From: Dehalococcoidia bacterium UBA1332
Lineage (GTDB): Bacteria > Chloroflexota > Dehalococcoidia > Lucifugimonadales > Lucifugimonadaceae
Reading direction: 5' to 3'
Assembly (NCBI GenBank): GCA_002306745.1
Contig: DBSW01000191.1
Span: forward strand, 1-12,149
DNA: 12,149 nucleotides
Positions within the stretch are counted from its first letter, which is position 1, and the number at the start of each line of letters is the position of its first letter. Both the position numbers and the translations under genes were made by a program. The notes below the pieces were generated by a model, which was given only the letters and a program-made list of their open reading frames with translations, was not told where the DNA came from and ran no database searches. Shown here piece by piece: positions 6,579-12,149 of this stretch.

Positions 6579-7520
6579 TTACCGCGTTGCAGGTTTCATA
6601 AGCTGATCTTCAATAAATTCGAGATCCACATGGTCAGAAACTAGCTCAACCATTCGCTCGAGCTTACGGACATGATCGAAATCGACTTTCGGCTGAAGAT
6701 TTTCTAACTGCTCAGCAACATCGTGCGTGCTGCCTGGAACCACAACAATAGGGATATTGCGCTGAGCCGCTTCATAAATCACATATTCAACTGGGCGCAC
6801 ACCTTTTGTGAGCACCAAAGCCTGAGTAGTATCGGTCTGTATGGCTGCTAACTGAACGTCCGGACGATCTCCTCTTACGATAACGCCAGTGTTATTCCTG
6901 CTTGCAAAATAAAAAGGACCCCAATCTAGGACCAAGCCGCCAATAAGGAAATTGTCCAATAAACGATCCGATTCCTCTGTACCGCTTAAGAATTGCCCAT
7001 CAAGCAGATCAACGACTTGCCCCAATTTAGGAGCAAGCATCCGCCGATCATCAGGGACAGTCCCTAAAAGTTTTATACCTTCGGATTGAAGCTCGTCGCG
7101 CAGAACCTTTGAAACCTGATTACTGCGAAACTTAGGTAGACCGTTGATGATTACGCCGGCCAATCTTGACCCGTACTCTGCAGCTGACGTAGTTATATCC
7201 TCGCCGTAAGTAGCAATAAGGATCACGAGACCATCAACATCATTAGCTAAGTTGAGATTCGCTGTTGCATCTGAAGAGCCTTCCACGATCGCAAGCCCAT
7301 CAACTTTGGACGCAATTTCAGATGGGGAACCACTTATCTGTGGTTTATCGGGCAACAGACTGGTGAGCACAGCAACATCAGAGGCGTCAGTTACACCGCC
7401 AAATATCAACTTCCCGACAGACAGCGGATTGTCTTCAAAATCAAACTTTGTGGCCAGAGCAGATGTTATGGCTGTTTTGCCAGAACGATCTGAAATTGAA
7501 CCGATGATCAGTGTCGCCAT
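6579..7520 (-). CDS. BioD/Pta-N-like P-loop protein with DRTGG domain
   Basis: A 313-residue protein with the architecture of the N-terminal regulatory part of long phosphotransacetylases, but without any phosphate acetyltransferase domain. The N-terminus has a BioD-type P-loop, GSISDRSGKT (7-16). The middle keeps the family pattern of VDGLAIVEG (73-81), DVDGLVILIATYGED (94-108) and GVIINGLP (122-129). The DRTGG domain lies at about 190-290, with RGDRPDVQLAAI at 216-227 and IPIVVVPGSTHDVAE at 257-270. Such stand-alone proteins are seen in several phyla and are thought to bind nucleotide or sense ligands; no reaction can be assigned. The ATG at 7520 has a good AGAGGA site five bases upstream. 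A TATAAT box with an extended -10 lies about 100 bases upstream, so it probably begins its own transcript. No acetate-metabolism gene is adjacent. Confidence 0.85.
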   Translation of the reverse strand: MATLIIGSISDRSGKTAITSALATKFDFEDNPLSVGKLIFGGVTDASDVAVLTSLLPDKPQISGSPSEIASKVDGLAIVEGSSDATANLNLANDVDGLVILIATYGEDITTSAAEYGSRLAGVIINGLPKFRSNQVSKVLRDELQSEGIKLLGTVPDDRRMLAPKLGQVVDLLDGQFLSGTEESDRLLDNFLIGGLVLDWGPFYFASRNNTGVIVRGDRPDVQLAAIQTDTTQALVLTKGVRPVEYVIYEAAQRNIPIVVVPGSTHDVAEQLENLQPKVDFDHVRKLERMVELVSDHVDLEFIEDQLMKPATR

Positions 7521-7619
7521 TAATGTCCTCTAACAAAACTTCTAAATTGAGACTCGCACAGTCATATCAGAAAAGTTACAAAACCCAAAGAAAATATCAA
7601 ACTCGACATAAGCAGCGGA

Positions 7620-7628
7620 ATTATATCA
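7620..7628 (-). promoter_or_regulatory. Extended -10 promoter for the DRTGG gene
   Basis: The minus strand reads TGATATAAT, a perfect TATAAT (7625-7620) with the TGN extension. No good -35 is seen 16-18 bases upstream, which extended -10 promoters can do without. It would give a leader of about 90 bases before the ATG at 7520. Confidence 0.45.
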
Positions 7629-7716
7629 GCGCGTGATCTTCATACAGCCTATTTAAATTCAAATCCCAAACATCACATTGATTCAACCGAACTGTTCAAG
7701 GCTGGATAAGGTCTAT

Positions 7717-7744
7717 TGCCTCACCGCCTCACCGCGTCTACGAT
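7717..7744 (+). promoter_or_regulatory. Tentative promoter of tRNA-Phe
   Basis: TTGCCT (7717-7722) and TACGAT (7739-7744) are 16 bases apart, each matching consensus at four of six positions. The spacer is made largely of a tandem 8-base repeat (GCCTCACC twice, 7718-7733). Transcription from here would carry the palindrome at 7752-7788 into the 5' leader of the tRNA precursor. The match is weak. Confidence 0.25.
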
Positions 7745-7751
7745 TACTTGT

Positions 7752-7788
7752 TGTGCGTGCTGATAAGTTCAACTTGCGAGTACGCACA
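7752..7788. repeat. 37-base interrupted palindrome upstream of tRNA-Phe
   Basis: Outer arms TGTGCGTGCT (7752-7761) and AGTACGCACA (7779-7788) pair over ten positions, one of them G-T. Inner arms AAGTT (7765-7769) and AACTT (7771-7775) pair too, and both sets share the same centre at 7770. It ends 17 bases before the tRNA. There is no T-tract on either side, so it is not a normal terminator; an operator or a leader hairpin is possible. Confidence 0.55.
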
Positions 7789-7805
7789 TGCAAATCAATG
7801 GTCAA

Positions 7806-7881
7806 GCCGAGGTAGCTCAGGTGGTAGAGCAATGGACTGAAAATCCATGTGTCGGCAGTTCAAGTCTGCCCCTCGGCACCA
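7806..7881 (+). tRNA. tRNA-Phe (GAA)
   Basis: A complete 76-base cloverleaf. The acceptor stem GCCGAGG (7806-7812) pairs with CCTCGGC (7871-7877); the D stem is GCTC/GAGC (7815-7818, 7827-7830); the anticodon stem ATGGA/TCCAT (7832-7836, 7844-7848) holds the loop CTGAAAA with anticodon GAA at 7839-7841; the T stem GGCAG/CTGCC encloses TTCAAGT. The CCA end is encoded (7879-7881). It is the only plus-strand gene in the window and faces the end of the O-antigen ligase-like gene 49 bases away. No intrinsic terminator is visible after it. Confidence 0.98.
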
Positions 7882-7930
7882 TTTTTACTTGCGAAAACAA
7901 GCTCCTGATTCTTTACGATACCAAAGCCTG

Positions 7931-10162
7931 CTACCTTTGAATCTGCGAACGGTGATAATCAGCTTGTTCGGTCTCGCCTACCTCCGTATAGAACTGAACA
8001 AGAGCTTGGTGGGCAATAAAGGCTGCCTCTGAAAGCGGCTCCTTCTTTATTGCCGTTAGCAGATCAGTAATCCCACCTTGTTTATCGCCCAAGTAATAGC
8101 GGGAAATACCTCTAGCCAACCAAGCTTTAGACCAACTCTTAGTTTCGTTTTCTGTTGCTATAGCTTGGTCAGCTAAATCCAATGCTAAATTGTAATCACC
8201 ACCGCTTAGCGCTGCAGTTGAAGCGGTACCTACAACGGTAGGAAAAGCCGGGTTATTATGAGCGAGGGTTCTATATCTATAAATCATCTCCTCTCTATAT
8301 TGAGTTGCACCATTCTCCATCAAAAGTGAACTCACCTTTGCCAATAAAAATTGAGTAAGAAACTCTTGATCGTTATAAGACTCATATGAAAGTAGAGTCT
8401 CTCTAGCACGCTCCAGTAAATCTAATCCTTCAGCAATCATGTCTTTCGAGAACCTATCAGACGACGCATCGATGTACATGTTCGCAACCATAAGACTCAA
8501 GTACAACCTATCAGGAACGGTTTCATTTACTCTTATGAATGTGGACCCAAGTGTCTCGGGATCAGAGCCAGATTTAGCCAAGTCGAGTGTTCCGGAAAAT
8601 CTGCGTAAATCCCACGAAAAAAACAGTACTAGACCGACGACCATAACAGCTCCAGCAACAGCTATAGCCTGCCCATAGTTGAAGCTGAACATTTTGGATA
8701 TCGATACCCTTCGATTATCCTGAATCATCAAAGATCCAGCTGCGGCAATTCCACCTATCATCACAAATGTAGGTAGCAGATCGGAAACTCGTGGGACTCC
8801 GACCATCATCTCTGCAATCTTTCCGATCACAACGGCAACAAAAATGCATGCCAAAACTGCAATCCGATTACCACTAGAGCGCACAGCAATTGCCGCAACC
8901 CGTCCTACCACTAAGATTCCGACCGCTATAAGCATTAAAGCAGTCAGACCTAACACACCTAGAGTTACCAGTATCTGTAAAGCAACGTTATGTGAATTAG
9001 CCTGCAGTCTAATTTCAGTCATTGGATCTACCGCAATAGGATAAGAATGAACAAACATATCCGGCCCTAAACCGAACACTCTTCTTAAATTCGTTAACCA
9101 ATAATTCTCATCATTAGCTGTTTCTGGATCCAAAAACATTCCAATAGAAGCGCGCCATATTCCCTGTCTTGCAGCTAATCCACCGACACCAAAAGTTATG
9201 TCTTCATCACCTGCTAAAGACGCAACTTCATTATTAAGTGACGTCCACCTTCCAAGCGTATCTACTCCCTTTGTAGGTGTGGGGATCAAAACAATAATGG
9301 CCATAGCGCCTATCACTCCAAGAAATACAGCTGCGCCAACTCCGCGGATTGAAACTGAATCACGCGACAGTAACATGATCCCGATCACCAAACCCAAACC
9401 AATTAACGCGCCTAGTTGTGGTCCCCTGCCTCCAGTAAACCATAAAGCAGCGAATTGAATAACTAATCCCAGTCCCACCAATAACGTGAGTCGACTGACC
9501 GGGATTTTCGTACTAATGATTAACCCTGCTGTACTCGGAATTGACAAAACTAAAAAAGCACCAAAATTTAGTGTGTTTTCAAATGAAGATGGAGGTCTAG
9601 AATTGCCTTCACGATTAGTTAGAGCATCCCAACCGAAATACTGTGCAATACCGTATACAGACGCGAGAGCCCCTAAAGCAGCCAGCACCACAAGTAACTG
9701 TAGAAAATGCTCAGGTTTCCTGAGAGCAATGAACGCAGCGAATAAAAGAATACTCAGAGTCAGTAAATCGTAAAGATTAAAACCCGAATACTGATCATAA
9801 GCTCCGAAAAAACTAACTTTCGGTAAAGGAGACAAAAGTGTGGATACTGAAGCAGACGCCAACAGCCCGACCAGACCGAGCATAATTAAAACATGTGGGC
9901 GGCCGAGTAAATCATGAGAAGAAAAACTCCAATTAAGCTTAGAGGGTTCTCCTTTTCTCCAGAAAGCAAATAAGCCATAAACAAAAATCCCAATCACGAC
10001 CAAAGATGCAAGATGCAGAAAAAGACCTTTGACTTCACCGTAAGCGTATTCCAAACCAGGTTTAAACACGGGGATAGCCATAGCGACGCTTGTGATCGCC
10101 AAGAAAATAGATACTCGTAATACCTGTGCTATTTGATTATGTATTACTGGAACTCCCAACAC
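7931..10162 (-). CDS. O-antigen ligase/polymerase (WaaL/Wzy)-family membrane protein with TPR C-terminus
   Basis: A 743-residue polytopic protein of the O-antigen ligase family, whose members transfer or polymerise lipid-linked glycans on the outer side of the membrane. Around a dozen hydrophobic segments cover residues 10-515. Family marks are TGGRGPQLG at 243-251 (conserved Arg), a long outer loop at about 298-388 and NSHN at 389-392 (conserved His) just before the helix LQILVTLGVLGL. From about 525 the chain is soluble; residues 640-725 (GDYNLALDLADQAI, AWLARGISRYYLGDKQGGITDLLTAI) read as TPR helices, probably extracytoplasmic. The start is a GTG at 10162, the first possible start after an in-frame TGA, with no clear ribosome site; GTG-TTG are its first two codons. 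It follows the crotonase gene by 27 bases, with no glycan genes nearby. If the host has a single membrane, the acceptor cannot be lipid A and a cell-wall or protein acceptor is more likely (inference). Confidence 0.85.
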   Translation of the reverse strand: MLGVPVIHNQIAQVLRVSIFLAITSVAMAIPVFKPGLEYAYGEVKGLFLHLASLVVIGIFVYGLFAFWRKGEPSKLNWSFSSHDLLGRPHVLIMLGLVGLLASASVSTLLSPLPKVSFFGAYDQYSGFNLYDLLTLSILLFAAFIALRKPEHFLQLLVVLAALGALASVYGIAQYFGWDALTNREGNSRPPSSFENTLNFGAFLVLSIPSTAGLIISTKIPVSRLTLLVGLGLVIQFAALWFTGGRGPQLGALIGLGLVIGIMLLSRDSVSIRGVGAAVFLGVIGAMAIIVLIPTPTKGVDTLGRWTSLNNEVASLAGDEDITFGVGGLAARQGIWRASIGMFLDPETANDENYWLTNLRRVFGLGPDMFVHSYPIAVDPMTEIRLQANSHNVALQILVTLGVLGLTALMLIAVGILVVGRVAAIAVRSSGNRIAVLACIFVAVVIGKIAEMMVGVPRVSDLLPTFVMIGGIAAAGSLMIQDNRRVSISKMFSFNYGQAIAVAGAVMVVGLVLFFSWDLRRFSGTLDLAKSGSDPETLGSTFIRVNETVPDRLYLSLMVANMYIDASSDRFSKDMIAEGLDLLERARETLLSYESYNDQEFLTQFLLAKVSSLLMENGATQYREEMIYRYRTLAHNNPAFPTVVGTASTAALSGGDYNLALDLADQAIATENETKSWSKAWLARGISRYYLGDKQGGITDLLTAIKKEPLSEAAFIAHQALVQFYTEVGETEQADYHRSQIQR

Positions 10163-10189
10163 TGTTCAATTCGCTAGTTATTACCGCCT

Positions 10190-10999
10190 CTATCGACCCA
10201 GAAATTTTGGTACACGTTTCTCCATGAAGGCTCGTCGACCTTCCTTGTAGTCTTCGCTGTTGAAGCACGCTTCTACCATTTCAGCAATACGTTCCAGATC
10301 TCGATCATCGGGATTTTTGCTATCTTCATTGATCGCCGCCTTGGCTGCCTTCACGGTCAATGGAGCATTAGAGGCGATAGTCCGCGCTAAAGCAGCTACC
10401 GTGGTTTCAAGGTCCTTAGCCGGAACAACTCGATTAACAAGCCCCATAGTCTCAGCTTCGGAAGCGCTAAATCTATTCCCTGTAAAGAAAATCTCTTTAG
10501 CAAATGATGGACCCACGATGTTAATTAACTCCTTAATTCCACCATATCCGTATCCTAAACCTAATTTAGCAGCAGGAACGCCAAACTGACCATCGTCGGA
10601 CGTAACACGTACATCCGCAGTCAAGGCAATAGCCATTCCACCACCTATACAAAAGCCTCTAATCATTGCGATTATTGGTTTTTCCAAGTTCTTAAGTGCA
10701 ACATGAGCATCGCCCGTCGCCTTTTCATAAATCGCAATCTGCTCAGGAGTGTTTCGAACTTCTTCAAACTCAGAAATATCTGCACCTGAAACGAATGCCT
10801 TGTCACCAGCTCCCTTCAAGACGACAACACGTACATCATCGCGTTTGGAGAAATCGGAGATTATTTCAGGTATTGCATTCCACATCGCTAATGACACAGC
10901 ATTTCGTCTGTCTGGTTGGTTGAAGGTGATCCATCCGACGCCGTTTTCGGTATGAGCCAATATCTTGTCGGTTTGCAGATCTAACTGACTTTTTATCAT
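10190..10999 (-). CDS. Crotonase-fold protein, enoyl-CoA hydratase/isomerase family, lacking both catalytic Glu
   Basis: A 269-residue protein of normal crotonase length. The CoA-thioester oxyanion hole is intact: FVSGADISEF at 69-78 and RGFCIGGGMAIAL at 114-126. In mitochondrial enoyl-CoA hydratase, glutamates sit two residues after GGG and in the QPE segment 20 residues later; here these positions are Ala123 and Ala143 (GVPAAKLGLGYG, 140-151). It should therefore still bind and polarise an acyl-CoA but is not expected to be a classical hydratase. The C-terminal trimer helix region (FLGR end) is present. It lies 67 bases downstream of the CoA-transferase gene and 27 bases before the O-antigen ligase-like gene, probably in one transcript. 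The ATG at 10999 has only a weak AGG eight bases upstream. Fold is firm; reaction and substrate are unknown. Confidence 0.9.
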   Translation of the reverse strand: MIKSQLDLQTDKILAHTENGVGWITFNQPDRRNAVSLAMWNAIPEIISDFSKRDDVRVVVLKGAGDKAFVSGADISEFEEVRNTPEQIAIYEKATGDAHVALKNLEKPIIAMIRGFCIGGGMAIALTADVRVTSDDGQFGVPAAKLGLGYGYGGIKELINIVGPSFAKEIFFTGNRFSASEAETMGLVNRVVPAKDLETTVAALARTIASNAPLTVKAAKAAINEDSKNPDDRDLERIAEMVEACFNSEDYKEGRRAFMEKRVPKFLGR

Positions 11000-11066
11000 T
11001 TTGATCGCCTATATCTTGTCTAACTAAGTTAAATCATATTTTGAAACGAATCCGAACAGGATGAAA

Positions 11067-12149
11067 TCACACCACGCCAGTTTCATGCAATCTCAAAATG
11101 GTCGATTGATCATACCCAAGTTCCGCTAGCACTTCACTGGTATGATCGCCCTGATCCGGAGTCGCTGTTCTCACTTCAGAGGGCGTACGACTCATCTTGA
11201 TCGCCTGATTTACGACTCCAAATTTCCCCAAACGAGGATGATCCACATCCACAGCCATTTTAAGGTGTTTAACCTGTGGATCCTTAAATACCTGATCCAT
11301 TGTATTGATAGGCCCAGCAGGACAACCAACACTATTTAGTAGTTCGATCCAGTGCTCACTGGTATTAGTTATCGTAACCTCAGAAATTACCCGGTTCATT
11401 TCAACGCGATTTTTAGACCGTGCCGAAGCTGTTATGAACAAATCGTTTTCAACCCATTCCGGGTGTCCTAGAGCATCACAACATCTCTCAAACATCAGAC
11501 CTCCAGCTACAGCAATGTTTATGTAACCATTTAATGTTTTAAATACACCCGTAGGAATATTTGTTGGATGATCATTTCCTGCCTGACGCGGCACATCACC
11601 TTCTTTCAAATACCGTGCGGCTTGAAAATCAAGCATCTGAATCATCGCTTCAAGTAAGGACGTTTGAACCCACTGCCCTTTCCCGGACACCTCACGCTCA
11701 AGCAATGCCAACATAGTTCCCTGAGCGGCGAACATTCCTGCACAAAGATCTGCAACAGGAATCCCTACTCGCATAGGTCCGTCACCTGGAGCGCCGGTTA
11801 TTGACATCAAACCACCCATCCCTTGCGCAATTTGGTCGAAACCGGCTCGGTTACCGTATGGGCCGTCTTGCCCGAATCCAGAAATGCTAACTAGGATTAT
11901 GCGTTCGTTAATTCCCTCCAAGGTCTGATAGTCAGCACCAAGCCGATACTTTACATCTGGTCGGTAGTTTTCGACCACAACATCCGCCTCAGCAACTAAC
12001 TTATGAAAAATCTGCCGACCTTCCTCCAATTTTAAATTTAATGTAACCGAGCGTTTATTCCGGTGTAGATTTTGGAAATCAGAATTATCCCTATCGCCTC
12101 CTAGCGCCTCGCGCCCATCTGGCGGAGCCTCAATCTTAATAACATCAGC
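11067..12149 (-). CDS. CaiB/BaiF-family (class III) CoA-transferase, 5' end outside window
   Basis: A class III CoA-transferase, which moves CoA between carboxylic acids through a mixed-anhydride/thioester on an aspartate. The frame stays open to the window edge; the first visible residues, ADVIKIEAPPDGRE, are the usual N-terminal family motif, so only about 30 residues are missing from roughly 390. Then follow HRNKRSVTLNLK (29-40 of the visible part), ADVVVENYRPDV, SISGFGQDGPY, and PVADLCAGMFAAQG, whose Asp (visible residue 134) is the expected catalytic one. KGQWVQTSLLEA and the C-terminal NTMDQVFKDPQV and LGYDQSTILRL segments complete it. A TTG at 12029 could be mistaken for a start but lies inside the conserved N-terminal region. 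The substrate cannot be read from the sequence. It is followed after 67 bases by the crotonase-like gene, suggesting activation of an acid and then modification of its CoA ester. Confidence 0.93.
   Translation of the reverse strand, partial: ADVIKIEAPPDGREALGGDRDNSDFQNLHRNKRSVTLNLKLEEGRQIFHKLVAEADVVVENYRPDVKYRLGADYQTLEGINERIILVSISGFGQDGPYGNRAGFDQIAQGMGGLMSITGAPGDGPMRVGIPVADLCAGMFAAQGTMLALLEREVSGKGQWVQTSLLEAMIQMLDFQAARYLKEGDVPRQAGNDHPTNIPTGVFKTLNGYINIAVAGGLMFERCCDALGHPEWVENDLFITASARSKNRVEMNRVISEVTITNTSEHWIELLNSVGCPAGPINTMDQVFKDPQVKHLKMAVDVDHPRLGKFGVVNQAIKMSRTPSEVRTATPDQGDHTSEVLAELGYDQSTILRLHETGVV

Noticed and set aside
7252..7533. Plus-strand 93-codon open frame opposite the DRTGG gene
   Set aside because: It mirrors the N-terminus of a well-supported gene including its P-loop; composition is that of an antisense shadow.
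7882..7930. Terminator between tRNA-Phe and the O-antigen ligase-like gene
   Set aside because: Only a 4-bp CTTG/CAAG stem is present, with no following T-tract on either strand.
11021..11031. Short dyad TAACT-A-AGTTA before the crotonase gene
   Set aside because: Only five-base arms in AT-rich sequence; expected by chance and not aligned with a convincing promoter.
11067..12029. TTG at 12029 as the true start of the CoA-transferase
   Set aside because: Upstream codons in the same frame encode ADVIKIE and HRNKRSVTLNLK, the conserved N-terminal family sequence, up to the window edge; the gene is cut by the window, not short.
1..12149. CRISPR array, insertion sequence or prophage
   Set aside because: No regularly spaced repeats, transposase, integrase or terminal inverted repeats were seen.

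Overview
The window looks like a piece of a bacterial chromosome, moderately AT-rich by eye, with compact single-strand gene order. Ten protein genes are all read on the minus strand; the only plus-strand gene is a tRNA-Phe. The mix suggests a free-living, probably marine Chloroflexota (SAR202/Dehalococcoidia-like) organism: acyl-CoA enzymes (CaiB/BaiF CoA-transferase, crotonase, MaoC hydratase halves, HSD17B4-like SDR), a UvrD/PcrA helicase with an LHQAKGLEY motif V, an O-antigen-ligase/TPR membrane protein and a DRTGG-domain P-loop protein. The taxonomic guess is inference from protein style, not from a marker gene.

Layout in the direction of transcription (right to left). (1) A 5'-truncated CaiB/BaiF CoA-transferase (window end to 11067) and a crotonase-fold protein (10999-10190) that lacks both classical catalytic glutamates. 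(2) A polytopic O-antigen ligase-like protein with a C-terminal TPR region (10162-7931), starting 27 bases after the crotonase gene. (3) A 409-base gap from 7930 to 7521 that holds tRNA-Phe on the plus strand (7806-7881), a 37-base interrupted palindrome just before it, and an extended -10 promoter for the next minus-strand gene. (4) A BioD/Pta-N-like P-loop plus DRTGG protein (7520-6579), an orphan signal-anchored protein (6448-6011), then the helicase uvrD/pcrA (5914-3581), which has a good promoter, a leader hairpin touching its start codon and a hairpin/T-tract terminator overlapping its stop codon. (5) A small four-helix membrane protein (3470-2964), then a tight three-gene set: MaoC N-type hotdog (2902-2399), MaoC C-type hotdog (2418-1960) and a tandem two-domain short-chain dehydrogenase (1929-112).

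The most interesting unit is that last set. Together it contains the parts of a eukaryotic peroxisomal multifunctional enzyme type 2, in particular the fungal Fox2 layout of two (3R)-hydroxyacyl-CoA dehydrogenase domains plus a double-hotdog hydratase 2. Here the parts are divided over three adjacent genes, suggesting a (3R)-specific hydration and dehydrogenation module for acyl-CoA oxidation. With the CoA-transferase and crotonase-like gene at the other end, the window points to use of varied carboxylic acids as CoA thioesters. No mobile element, CRISPR array or rRNA is visible. Bases 1-111 lie downstream of the dehydrogenase and hold only AT-rich sequence with no supportable gene.
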